64,000 nt of DNA from Bosea vestrisii. Lineage in GTDB: Bacteria > Pseudomonadota > Alphaproteobacteria > Rhizobiales > Beijerinckiaceae. The stretch's first letter is position 1; each line of letters opens with the position of its first letter. This document shows, piece after piece, positions 18,979 to 29,564 of this stretch. Both the position numbers and the translations under genes were made by a program. Below the pieces are notes generated by a model. The model worked only from the letters and a program-made list of their open reading frames with translations. It was not told the DNA's origin and searched no databases. Location: NCBI RefSeq assembly GCF_030144325.1, contig NZ_CP126307.1, positions 868,001 to 932,000 of the forward strand. The letters run 5' to 3'.

Positions 18979-19876
18979 AGGCCGACCTCCGCTTCCACCT
19001 GCTCGACCTCTTCGTCATCGACGCCAAGATAGGCGGCGATCACCTTCGGATCGGCCTGCACCTCGGCCGGCGTGCCGTCCGAGATCTTGGTGCCGTAATC
19101 GAGCACCACGACATGGTCCGAGATTTCCATCACTACCGACATGTCGTGTTCGATCAGGAGCAGTGCCGTGCCGTGATCCTTGCGGATCGACAGCAGCAGG
19201 TTGTTGAGGTCGAGGCTCTCGCGTGGGTTGAGGCCGGCCGCCGGCTCGTCGAGGCAAAGCAGCACCGGATCGGTGCACATGGCGCGGGCGATCTCGAGCC
19301 GGCGCTGGTCGCCATAAGGCAGATCGGCAGCAGGATCGTCGGCGCGGTGGACCAAGTTGATCTTCTCGAGCCAGCCCGTGGCCTTCTCGATCGCTTCCTT
19401 CTCGCGCGCCTTGTAGCCGCCGATGCCGAGCACGCCGAGGAAGGTGAAGCCTGAGGCGATCATCAGCGGGTTGTGCTGCGCGACCAAGAGGTTCTCCAGC
19501 ACCGTCATGCCGCCGAACAGGCGGATGTTCTGGAAGGTGCGGGCGACCTTGGCCTTCCAGGCGATGCGGAAGTCCGGCATCCGTTCGAGCAGGTAGCTGT
19601 CGCCCGAAGAACCGTCACGATTCTCCTGCGTGAGCGTGATCATGCCCTCGGTCGGCTTGTAGAAGCCGGTGATGCAGTTGAACACCGTGGTCTTGCCGGC
19701 ACCATTGGGGCCGATCAGTGCGGTGATCTCGCCCTTGCGCGCCTCGAAGGAGAGGTCGTTGACGGCGGTGAGGCCGCCGAAGCGCATCGTCAGATGCTCG
19801 ACCTTGAGCAGCGGCGTCCCGGGCGGAGCGGCCGTGACGGCTGTCATCGCCGAGGTGGTCTCGACCAGGTTCGTCA

Positions 19877-19877
<1 letters not shown>
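18975..19877 (-). CDS. livG: Branched-chain amino-acid ABC transporter ATPase
   Basis: A 300-aa ABC ATPase. Walker A is GPNGAGKTT; the LivG-specific insert before the signature includes VARTFQNIRLFGGMTVLENLL (given as landmarks only: RTFQNIRLF). Walker B is LLCLDEPAAGLNP and the switch region is LIEHDMSVVM. The C-terminus carries the acidic tail EEVEQVEAEVGL. It is coupled to livM upstream (stop/start overlap at 19877) and livF downstream. Confidence 0.93.
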
Positions 19878-21259
<1,382 letters not shown>

Positions 21260-21264
21260 CGGCT

Positions 21265-22182
21265 TTAGACCTTCTCGACTTCGGGCCGGCCGAGGATGCC
21301 GGAGGGCATGAAGACGAGGACGACCGCAAGGATGCAGAAGGCGGCGACGTCCTTGTAGTCGATGGTGAAATAGGCCGACCACATCACCTCGATCAGCCCG
21401 ATCAGCAGCCCGCCGAGCACGGCGCCGGGCAGCGAGCCGATGCCGCCGAGCACGGCCGCGGTGAAGGCCTTGACGCCCGGCGTGAAGCCGTCGGCGAAGT
21501 TCACCACGCCGTAGAGCACCAGGTACATGACGCCCGCCACCGCAGCGAGCGCGGCGCCCATCACGAAGGTGATCGAGATGGTGCGATCGACGTCGACGCC
21601 GAGCAGCGAGGCCATCTTGCGGTCCTGCTCGCAGGCGCGCTGGGCCCGGCCGAGCGGCGTCTTCTGCACGAGGTACCAGAAGGCGGCGAGCAGCACGACC
21701 GTGGTGATGATGATGACGAGCTGCTTGTAGGAGATCGAGACCGGATAGGTCGCGCTGTCGATCAGCAGGATCGACTTGTTCAGCATCGGCGGAATCGGCT
21801 TGTTGCGCGGCCCCTGCACGACCTGGACGAAGTTCATCAGGAAGATCGACATGCCGATCGCCGAGATCAACGGCGCGAGGCGGAACGAACCACGCAGCGG
21901 CCGGTAGGCGACGCGCTCGATCGTCCAGTTCCACAGCGAGGTGAAGAACATCGCAAGGATCAGGACGAAGATCAGCGCCAGCACGATCAGACCAGCCCCG
22001 AACCAGGCCGAGATCAGCATGAAGAAGATCAGCGCGATGAAGGCCGACAGCATGAAGACGTCGCCATGCGCGAAATTCACCATGCCGATGATGCCGAAGA
22101 CCATCGTGTAGCCGATGGCGATGAGGCCGTAAATTGACCCCAGGGTCAGCCCGTTGATGAGCTGCTGGACGAATACTTCCAT
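21265..22182 (-). CDS. livH: Branched-chain amino-acid ABC transporter permease
   Basis: A 305-aa permease that leads the operon. It begins with an amphipathic VQQLINGLTLGSIYGLIAIGY, the hallmark of LivH, and shows MVNFAHGDVFML plus the coupling segment RACEQDRKMASLLGVDVDR. Late GGIGSLPGAVLGGLLIGL completes the fold. The order H-M-G-F-(DUF6867)-K is consistent with a single transcript starting upstream of 22182. Confidence 0.93.
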   Translation of the reverse strand: MEVFVQQLINGLTLGSIYGLIAIGYTMVFGIIGMVNFAHGDVFMLSAFIALIFFMLISAWFGAGLIVLALIFVLILAMFFTSLWNWTIERVAYRPLRGSFRLAPLISAIGMSIFLMNFVQVVQGPRNKPIPPMLNKSILLIDSATYPVSISYKQLVIIITTVVLLAAFWYLVQKTPLGRAQRACEQDRKMASLLGVDVDRTISITFVMGAALAAVAGVMYLVLYGVVNFADGFTPGVKAFTAAVLGGIGSLPGAVLGGLLIGLIEVMWSAYFTIDYKDVAAFCILAVVLVFMPSGILGRPEVEKV

Positions 22183-22581
22183 TGAACGACGCCTAACCCC
22201 TCGAATCAGTTACCCGTTCTTTTTTGCGCGGCATGACGCCGACGCATGCGGGATGCGATTACGGCGCAGAGCTACCAACGGTCTGCGCGCTCGACAATCA
22301 CCCCACGCCACATTTCTGTCAAAAGCAATCTGCGGGACATTGCATATGCAATAGGCAGCCGATGCTGCTGCTCCGCGCGCATTCCGCGCAAGATGATTGC
22401 TCGGCATGCAGTGTACGATCCCGCGATTCCGGGCCCGTTGTCGCCGATGTCGCACCACCGAGGCGCGAGATACCGGAATGGCGGTTCCAATCGCGCTTGG
22501 CGGCATGCGCTTTTGGCCTCGCGCGCTAGCTCGCGCGCTGCCACGATCACGCTCCCGCGATTCCCGTTTTTCAGGTGCGCT
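22183..22581. other. Divergent intergenic region, livH / dipeptidase
   Basis: About 400 bp with no convincing gene. It must contain the promoter of the liv operon (minus) and that of the dipeptidase (plus). Frames extending from the dipeptidase to 22246 are low-complexity Arg/Ser-rich and were not accepted. I see no clear operator. Confidence 0.6.
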
Positions 22582-23724
22582 ATGGTCCTCGCCGCTCCTC
22601 CCCTCGCCGACGCTGCCTATGATCAGGCGCTCGCTTTGCTCGATCGCATCCCGCTGATCGATGGGCACAACGACCTGCCCTATGTCGTGCGGCTCGACCG
22701 GACCGCGAAGGGCGACCTTCCGACCTACGATCTCGGCAAGGTCCATCCCGAGACCGACACCGACATTCCGCGGATGCGCTCCGGCAAGCTCGCGGCACAG
22801 TTCTTCGCGGCCTATGTCCCGCCTAATCATCCCAAGCCCGCCGGCTTCGCATTGGCGCAGATCGCGCTGATGCGCCGGATTTGGGCACACCACGCCGACG
22901 TCTTTCGGCCCGGCCTGTCGGCCGATGACGTCGAAGCCGCCAAGAAGGAAGGGCGCATCGCCCTGTTCATGACGATCGAGAACGGCTCGGCGCTCGACAA
23001 CGAGCTCGATGCGCTCGACGCCTATTGGGACCTCGGCGTCAGGCTGATGACGCTCTGCCACAACGACACCCATGACTGGTGCGATTCGGCGACCGATGCG
23101 CTGCGCCACAATGGACTCAGCGCCTTCGGCAAGCAGGTGATCGGGCGCATGAACCGGCTCGGCATGGTCGTCGACCTCGCCCATGTCGCGCCGAAGGTGA
23201 TGCACGACGTGCTCGACATCAGCGAGGCGCCGGTGGTCTGGTCGCACTCCAACGCCTTCTCGCTCTGCAACCACCCGCGCAACGTCCCCGATGACGTGCT
23301 GGACCGGGTCGCCGGCAAGGACGGGGTCGTGATGGCGACCTTCGTGCCCGACTTCATCAACCAGGCCTCGCGCGACTGGAACCGGCCGGCCAGGGATCAG
23401 TACGGCAAGGCGCGGGAAGGGCTCGACTTCAAGAAGGTGGAAGCCGAGATCACCCAGACCTCCGGCCCCCGGCCAAGGGCGACGCTGGCGCAATACTGCG
23501 ACCATCTCGACTATCTGGCCAAGCGGATCGGCCATGACCATCTCGGCATCGGCTCGGATTTCTTCGGCGGCCTCACGCCGGACGGGCTAGAGGACGCCTC
23601 GACCTTCCCGGCCCTGATCGCCGAGCTGATCCGCCGTGGCTGGTCGGAAGAGAACCTCGCCAAGCTCGCCAGCGGCAACATGCTGCGGGTAATGCGCTCG
23701 GTCGCAAGCGCGGCCGCGCGTTGA
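22582..23724 (+). CDS. Membrane dipeptidase (peptidase family M19)
   Basis: A 380-aa zinc dipeptidase. Metal ligands are visible: HNDLP (HxD motif, near residue 27), the bridging Glu in FMTIENGSALD, His in MVVDLAHVAPK, and His in WSHSNAF; GIGSDFFGG is the typical C-terminal Asp loop. The family hydrolyses dipeptides, including those with a C-terminal D-residue. ATG 22582 places the HxD motif at a normal distance, so the open frame upstream is ignored. Its position next to the liv operon suggests a shared peptide or amino-acid scavenging role. Confidence 0.9.
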   Translation: MVLAAPPLADAAYDQALALLDRIPLIDGHNDLPYVVRLDRTAKGDLPTYDLGKVHPETDTDIPRMRSGKLAAQFFAAYVPPNHPKPAGFALAQIALMRRIWAHHADVFRPGLSADDVEAAKKEGRIALFMTIENGSALDNELDALDAYWDLGVRLMTLCHNDTHDWCDSATDALRHNGLSAFGKQVIGRMNRLGMVVDLAHVAPKVMHDVLDISEAPVVWSHSNAFSLCNHPRNVPDDVLDRVAGKDGVVMATFVPDFINQASRDWNRPARDQYGKAREGLDFKKVEAEITQTSGPRPRATLAQYCDHLDYLAKRIGHDHLGIGSDFFGGLTPDGLEDASTFPALIAELIRRGWSEENLAKLASGNMLRVMRSVASAAAR

Positions 23725-23862
23725 GCGCGACCGTCGCGGCAAGGCAAAATTGAGGCAAAATTTTAAGGGTCTGATGCGAGACCTTTCGGGCCCGACATTG
23801 CGAGCGGGGGCGGAGCGCTAGCGACTCCCCTGTCCCGCGCCAGAACAGCCCGGACAGGTCCC

Positions 23863-26367
23863 GTGAATCTCTTTCCCGCCTCCATCAGGAACTATCTCGT
23901 CGCCACCATGGCGTGTCTGTGCGTGCCGGGACTCGGCGCGCTCGCCTTTCTCGCGGAACAGGCCGTCGAGGACGTCCTGACCAGCCGACGGCTCGTCGAG
24001 CTGGTCGCCGCCGACGAGGCCCTCCTCGTCGCCGGCAACACAATCCGGTCCAACCGTGGCCAGGCCCAGACCGCGATCCAGGTCGCGGACGATCCTTCGC
24101 CGACGCTGAAGAAGATCGAGCAGGCAAATCGCGACGAGCTCGGGCGCGCCATGGCACGCCTGCGCAGCACCGATCTCGCCGAGCGGAACGCGCTGGCCGA
24201 TGCGATCGACCAGAAGGAAAAGGCGACCGCGTCGAAGCTGCCGGAGATGTACGCCGAGGCGGCCAAGCCGAAGCCGCAGCGCGGCCTCGCGGCGACGATG
24301 CCCTGGTACAACGGCGTCGGCGATATCGAGACCGCGATGACCGCGGCCTCCGACGGAACTTCCACGGCTGTCCGCATGTCAGATCCGGCGCTCGCCGATC
24401 TTCAGAACTTCAAGGCAGCCGGCTGGCGCGTGCGGTCGAGCTACGGCACGCAGTGCTCGGTGCTGCGCCCGGTTTTCGGCAGCAACAAGCCGATGGACGC
24501 AGCGCAGCTGCGCCGGCTCGGCGAGATGCGCGGTGCCTCCGACGCCAGCGTCGCCCAGTTGACCCAGCTGGCGGCACGCCCGGGCGTCAGCCCGGAGCTG
24601 GTGCGCAAGATCGGAGCGATGAACACCGAGGTCACGGCCGCCAACCGGCTGATGGACGAGCAGATCGGCCGCGTCGGCCAGGGCAGCAGCCCGGTCGTCG
24701 GCGCCGAGGAGTGGACGAAGCAGTGCAACGGCCCGTTCAACACGATCCTTGCGGCCGTCGGCCAGTCCTTCGACGAGATGGAGAACGTGACGCAGGCGAC
24801 GCTGGCGCGGGCCTGGACCCGGCTCGCCATCACCGGCGGCCTGTTCCTCGCTTTGCTCGCCATCTGCGTGCTGAGCTGGCGCGGCGTGCAGCGCCGCATC
24901 ACCCGGCCGCTGGTCCAGCTGCAGACGGCGCTGGCCGGCATGCAGGCCGGTGATTTCGCCCATAAGATCCCAGCTCCCCCCTGCCCCGACGAGATCGGCA
25001 CGCTCAGCGGCGCGCTCGAGGTCTATCGCCAGAACGCGCTCGCGCTCGAAACCAACCGGCGCGATCGCGAGGTCGCAATGCTCGCTGACGCGGAGCAGGC
25101 CGCCAAGGTCCGCACGCTCGTCGGCGAGGTCGCGGGGATCGTGGCAGCCGCCCGCGCCGGCGACTTCTCCGGTCGCGCCGAAGCCGGCGATGTCGAAGGG
25201 CCGCTGCGCGAACTGGTCGAGGGCGTCAACGAGATCAACGCCGTCGTCGACGCTGCGACCACCGAGTTCGCCGGAGCGATGCAATCGCTCGCTGGTGGCG
25301 ACCTCACCCACCGCGTGACGACGGGCTATCGCGGCCGCTTCGCCGCGCTGCAGGAGGCGATCAACCAGACCGCCGAGCGGCTCTCGACGACGCTCCGCAC
25401 CATCCAGGCCAACGCCTCCGATGTCGGCCTTTCGGCCCGCGAGATCTCGACCGGCGCCGACGACCTCTCCAAGCGCACCGAGGAACAGGCCTCCTCGCTG
25501 GAAGAAAGCGCCGCGACCACCGAGGAGCTGGCGGCTTCCGTCAAGGCTTCGGCCCAGGCCGCCCAGCAGGCTGTGCGCCAGGCCGGACAGGCCATGCAGG
25601 TCGCCCAGGATGGCGGAGCCATCGCCGGCGAGGCCGTCTCGGCCATGGTCCGGATCGAGCAGGCCACGAAGAAGATCTCCGACATCATCCGGGTGATCGA
25701 CGACATTGCCTTCCAGACCAACCTTCTCGCGCTCAACGCAGCGGTCGAGGCCGCCCGTGCCGGCGACGCCGGCAAGGGTTTCGCGGTGGTCGCCAGCGAG
25801 GTGCGCACCCTCGCCCAGCGCTCCAGCGCTGCGGCCAAGGACATTTCCGGGCTGATCTCCTCCTCGAACAGCGAGGTCGAGACCGGCGTGAAGCTCGTGC
25901 GCCAGGCCGGCGATGCGCTGACCCGCATCGTCGAGGCCTCGAGCGGTGTCCAGACCACCATCTCCGAGGTCGCGACCGCCTCGACCGAACAGGCCAATGG
26001 CATCGAGGAGATGAGCCAGACCGTCGCGCATATGGACGAGATGACTCAGGCGAACGCGGCGCTCGCCGAGCAGAGCGCCGCCAGCGCCAACGCACTCGCC
26101 GGCAAGATCTCCGAGCTCAATGCCCTCGTCGCGGCCTTCAGGACCGGCGATGAGCTCGCGCCGATCGCAAGGTCGCCGGTCGCTGCCGCCCCCTATGCCC
26201 CGCCACCCCTGCGCACTTCCGACCTGGCAGCGATCGCGACCGGCCGGGGCGCCGAGCCGGAGCGTCTGCGCAAGCTCGCGGCGGCACTCGTCGAGCAGCA
26301 GAAGGCGCCGCCGCGCCAGGCTCCGGCCCGTAAGCGCGCCAATGATGCCGGCTGGGAAGAGTTCTGA
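23863..26367 (+). CDS. Methyl-accepting chemotaxis protein with CheR-tether tail
   Basis: An 834-aa chemoreceptor starting at GTG. It has a TM helix at residues about 9-30, a periplasmic sensor of about 290 residues with two cysteines, TM2 at about 318-340 (LAITGGLFLALLAICVLSW), HAMP at about 343-395 and a further HAMP-like stretch. The long cytoplasmic hairpin's tip contains DDIAFQTNLLALNAAVEAAR (residues about 610-630). The last five residues, GWEEF, resemble the NWETF-type pentapeptide that tethers CheR/CheB. The ligand is unknown. The gene is followed by a strong hairpin and then a paralogous receptor. Confidence 0.92.
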   Translation: MNLFPASIRNYLVATMACLCVPGLGALAFLAEQAVEDVLTSRRLVELVAADEALLVAGNTIRSNRGQAQTAIQVADDPSPTLKKIEQANRDELGRAMARLRSTDLAERNALADAIDQKEKATASKLPEMYAEAAKPKPQRGLAATMPWYNGVGDIETAMTAASDGTSTAVRMSDPALADLQNFKAAGWRVRSSYGTQCSVLRPVFGSNKPMDAAQLRRLGEMRGASDASVAQLTQLAARPGVSPELVRKIGAMNTEVTAANRLMDEQIGRVGQGSSPVVGAEEWTKQCNGPFNTILAAVGQSFDEMENVTQATLARAWTRLAITGGLFLALLAICVLSWRGVQRRITRPLVQLQTALAGMQAGDFAHKIPAPPCPDEIGTLSGALEVYRQNALALETNRRDREVAMLADAEQAAKVRTLVGEVAGIVAAARAGDFSGRAEAGDVEGPLRELVEGVNEINAVVDAATTEFAGAMQSLAGGDLTHRVTTGYRGRFAALQEAINQTAERLSTTLRTIQANASDVGLSAREISTGADDLSKRTEEQASSLEESAATTEELAASVKASAQAAQQAVRQAGQAMQVAQDGGAIAGEAVSAMVRIEQATKKISDIIRVIDDIAFQTNLLALNAAVEAARAGDAGKGFAVVASEVRTLAQRSSAAAKDISGLISSSNSEVETGVKLVRQAGDALTRIVEASSGVQTTISEVATASTEQANGIEEMSQTVAHMDEMTQANAALAEQSAASANALAGKISELNALVAAFRTGDELAPIARSPVAAAPYAPPPLRTSDLAAIATGRGAEPERLRKLAAALVEQQKAPPRQAPARKRANDAGWEEF

Positions 26368-26394
26368 GACGCATCCCAGCATCATGACCGAAAA

Positions 26395-26425
26395 GAGCGG
26401 GCACGGCCTCAAGCCGTGCCCGCTC
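26395..26425. terminator. Hairpin between the two chemoreceptor genes
   Basis: A perfect 13-bp stem GAGCGGGCACGGC/GCCGTGCCCGCTC around CTCAA. The T tract on the plus side is weak (TGCATTTA), so efficient intrinsic termination is plausible but not certain. Confidence 0.65.
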
Positions 26426-26491
26426 TGCATTTAGCGGAACATTAAGCATGACTTGCCATGCTCTCGCCCGATCCCGGCAGGTGAGAGGGCT

Positions 26492-28675
26492 ATGGCGTTG
26501 TCTACCGCAAGTTCACGCTCGGCCGCATCGCGCCTGACGATTCAGCTCAGGATCGCGCTGGTCAGCGTCGTCTTCGTCCTCGGCCTCGTCCTGATCGGCG
26601 CTGCCTCCTGGACGGGCAGCGGCCAACTCACGGCAGCCTTCGAGGACTCCAAAGCTTACTCTGCGCTCGCCGCCCGGTCGCGCGAGGTGCGTGCCGCGAG
26701 CTTCTCGTTGAAGGCCGCCAGTCGCGATGTCCGTTTCCGCCAGGAAACCACCGATATCAAAGACTTCGGCACCGGTCTTGAATCTCTGAAGCAGGCGATC
26801 GCACGTCTCGGCAGCGCCGCCGGAGCCGACCGCGTGCGCGACAGCATCGCCGCGCTCGACGCCCCCATGAAAGCAATCGAGTCCGACTTCACCGCGATCG
26901 GCGCGATGCAACTCGCCTTGCGCGCCGCTGCTCCCGAAGGCCTCGCCGCCAGGCTGGAAGACGCCGCCGAAGCCCTGGAGACCAAGGTTCGCTCCCACAG
27001 CATGGGATCGGATTCGCCCGACCTTGCTCGCCTCCCCGGCATTCTCGCGGCCTTGCGCCGAATCGATGCCGCCTATCGCCTCTCCCTCGACGAGAGCCTG
27101 CTTGGCCAATGGGAGGTCGAGCAGGGCCGCTTCGAACGCGCGCTCGGCCGCCAGGGCATCCCGGCCGAGGCCAAGGCCGAGATCGGCCCGGCTTTCACGG
27201 CCTATGCCGAGATCGTGCCCGCCTGGACCAAGGCCGAGAAGGATTTCATGCTCGCCGGTGAAAAACTCTCCGGCGAGTTCGACCTGATCGCCCCGCCGCT
27301 GCAGGAGCTCGAAACCCGGCTCGCCGCCGAGGAAGCACAGGCCGGCGCCCGCCTCGCGGAGGCACAGGCCCGCACGCAGGCGATCATCCTCGGAACCATC
27401 GCGGCCGCGCTCGTGCTCGGCCTGATCGCCGCCTTCATCGTCGGCCGCACCACCGCCCTGCCCTTGCGCCGCCTGCGCGATGCCATGCTCAGGCTCGCCA
27501 ACGGCGATTACGGGGTCGCCGTCGCCGGCCTGTCGCGCCGCGACGAGATCGGCCAGATGGCGCAGGCCGTCCAGGTCTTCAAGGAGAACGGCCTCTCTGT
27601 ACAGCGGCTGGAGGCGGAGACGAGCGAAGGTCGTGCCGAAGCCGAGCGCCAGAACCTCGCCATCACCAGACAGCGCGAGGAAGCGGCCGCCGCGCAGGGC
27701 TCCCTGCTCGCCGAGCAGCGCGAGGTCGTCGGCTTGCTGGCGGATGCGCTCGCCCGTCTCTCGCAGGGCGATCTCACCGTCCGGATCGAGGATGCGGTCG
27801 CGCAGGACTACGAGGCCCTGAAGCAGGATTTCAACACCGCGATCGAGCGTCTGGCCGCCACCGTCGACGCGATCAAGGCGACCTCCGTCGAAGTCGCGAC
27901 CGCCGGGCGCGAGATCACCAGCGGCGCCGACGATCTCTCCAAGCGCACCGAGGAACAGGCCTCCTCGCTGGAAGAGAGCGCCGCGACGACCGAGCAGCTC
28001 GCCGCTTCGGTCAAGGCGGCGGCCGATGCTTCTCGCCAGGCTGCAAAGCTCTCTCAGGAGGCGAGCGGCATCGCCCGCAAGGGCGGCGCCATCGTCGATG
28101 ATGCGGTTCAGGCGATGAGCCGCATCGAGGAGGCCTCGCGCAAGATCTCCGACATCACCTCGGTCATCGACGAGATCGCCTTCCAGACCAATCTGCTCGC
28201 GCTCAATGCCGCGGTCGAGGCTGCCCGCGCCGGCGATGCCGGCAGGGGTTTTGCCGTCGTCGCATCGGAAGTGCGGACGCTCGCCCAGCGTTCCAGCGAA
28301 GCGGCCAAGAGCATCTCGGCGCTTATCAAAGCCTCGAACACGCAGGTTGGCGATGGCGTCGAGTTGGTGCGCTCGGCCGGCGCCGTGCTCGGCCAGATCG
28401 TCGAGGCCTCGCAGCGCGTCGCGACCACGGTCACCGAGGTCTCCTCGGCGTCTTCCGAGCAGGCCAGCGGCATCGACGAGATGAGCCAGACCATCGCCCA
28501 TATGGACGAGATGACCCAGGCGAACGCCGCGCTCGCCGAGCAGAGCGCCGCCTCGGCCACGGCGCTGGGGCAGCAGATCGAGCGGCTGAACGCGCTGGTC
28601 GCGGCCTTCCGGACGCATGACGGTGGCCAAGCCGGGCACCTCGTCGATCTGAGGCACGAGCGCCGCCGCGCCTGA
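26492..28675 (+). CDS. Methyl-accepting chemotaxis protein
   Basis: A 727-aa chemoreceptor. TM1 is at about residues 17-45, the helical periplasmic domain is Ala/Leu-rich, TM2 is at about 295-325 (GTIAAALVLGLIAAFIVG), then HAMP and the signalling hairpin with DEIAFQTNLLALNAAVEAAR at the tip. It lacks the GWEEF tail of its neighbour and ends in a basic stretch. The signalling-domain DNA is very similar to the upstream gene, so the pair arose by duplication with sensor-domain replacement. ATG 26492 with an upstream GAGAGG site is preferred over TTG 26453. Confidence 0.9.
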   Translation: MALSTASSRSAASRLTIQLRIALVSVVFVLGLVLIGAASWTGSGQLTAAFEDSKAYSALAARSREVRAASFSLKAASRDVRFRQETTDIKDFGTGLESLKQAIARLGSAAGADRVRDSIAALDAPMKAIESDFTAIGAMQLALRAAAPEGLAARLEDAAEALETKVRSHSMGSDSPDLARLPGILAALRRIDAAYRLSLDESLLGQWEVEQGRFERALGRQGIPAEAKAEIGPAFTAYAEIVPAWTKAEKDFMLAGEKLSGEFDLIAPPLQELETRLAAEEAQAGARLAEAQARTQAIILGTIAAALVLGLIAAFIVGRTTALPLRRLRDAMLRLANGDYGVAVAGLSRRDEIGQMAQAVQVFKENGLSVQRLEAETSEGRAEAERQNLAITRQREEAAAAQGSLLAEQREVVGLLADALARLSQGDLTVRIEDAVAQDYEALKQDFNTAIERLAATVDAIKATSVEVATAGREITSGADDLSKRTEEQASSLEESAATTEQLAASVKAAADASRQAAKLSQEASGIARKGGAIVDDAVQAMSRIEEASRKISDITSVIDEIAFQTNLLALNAAVEAARAGDAGRGFAVVASEVRTLAQRSSEAAKSISALIKASNTQVGDGVELVRSAGAVLGQIVEASQRVATTVTEVSSASSEQASGIDEMSQTIAHMDEMTQANAALAEQSAASATALGQQIERLNALVAAFRTHDGGQAGHLVDLRHERRRA

Positions 28676-28748
28676 GCCCAACGAGGCGGTTGACGGAGAC
28701 CGCGCAGCCGGCGCATGGCTGCGCGCTCCTTCAGGAAGCAGCCTTCTC

Positions 28749-29552
28749 ATGACCGGTTCCGGCACCGACCGCACGCGCCCGTCCATCGCGGGACATGCCC
28801 CCATCGTCATCCTCGTCGAACCGCAACTCGCCGAGAATATCGGCATGTGCGCGCGCGCCATGGCGAATTTCGGCCTGTCCGAGCTGCGGCTCGTCGCGCC
28901 ACGCGACGGCTGGCCGAGTGGCGGCGGCCTCAAGAAGGGCGCGACGGCAGCCGCCTCCGGCGCCACCCATATCCTCGACAATGCCCGGCTCTTCCCCGAT
29001 GCCGCAGCGGCGATCGCCGATCTCAACCATGTGCTGGCGACGACGGCGCGTGAGCGCGGCCAGATGAAGCGCGTTTTCACCCCGGCCGAGGCGATGCCGA
29101 ACCTCAGCGAGCGCATCGCCTCGGATGAGCGCGTCGGCATCCTGTTCGGGCGCGAGCGTATCGGCTTGACCAATGAGGAGATCAGCTTCGCCGACGCGAT
29201 CCTGACCTTCCCGGTCAACCCTGCTTTCGCCTCGCTCAATCTGGCGCAGGCGGTGCTGCTCTGCGGGTATGAATGGCTGAAAGCCAGCGGCGGCGAACCG
29301 CCCTTCCGCGAGAACAACCCCTCGCCACCGGCAAGCCGGGCCACCGTGCTCTCGATGTTCGATTATCTCGAAGGCGAGCTCGAGCGCTGCGGCTTCTTCC
29401 CGCCGGGCAAGAAGCCGGTCATGACCGCCAATCTGCGCGACATCCTGCACCGGTTGGACATGACCGAACAGGAGGCGCGCACCCTGCGCGGCGTCTTCAA
29501 GTCCCTGACTGAGGGACCGAAGGCCGGCCGGAGCGGCGAGCCGAAAGCCTGA
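28749..29552 (+). CDS. trmJ: tRNA/rRNA methyltransferase, TrmJ-type (SpoU/SPOUT family)
   Basis: A 267-aa SPOUT methyltransferase. Motif 1 is ENIGMCARAMANFGLSELRL, motif 2 GILFGRERIGLTNEE and motif 3 NPAFASLNLAQAVLLCGYE, which together form the knotted AdoMet site. The C-terminal helical extension (FDYLEGELERCGFF, then HRLDMTEQEARTLRG) is characteristic of TrmJ, which 2'-O-methylates position 32 of certain tRNAs. It converges on the autotransporter gene 12 bp away. Confidence 0.85.
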   Translation: MTGSGTDRTRPSIAGHAPIVILVEPQLAENIGMCARAMANFGLSELRLVAPRDGWPSGGGLKKGATAAASGATHILDNARLFPDAAAAIADLNHVLATTARERGQMKRVFTPAEAMPNLSERIASDERVGILFGRERIGLTNEEISFADAILTFPVNPAFASLNLAQAVLLCGYEWLKASGGEPPFRENNPSPPASRATVLSMFDYLEGELERCGFFPPGKKPVMTANLRDILHRLDMTEQEARTLRGVFKSLTEGPKAGRSGEPKA

Positions 29553-29564
29553 CGAACGGCACGG

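Noticed and set aside
24379..26430. 683-codon minus-strand frame
   Set aside because: Antisense shadow of the first chemoreceptor, composed of Gly/Leu/Asp-rich low-complexity sequence.
26513..29344. 943-codon minus-strand frame
   Set aside because: Antisense to the second chemoreceptor and trmJ; a high-GC artefact with no recognisable motif.
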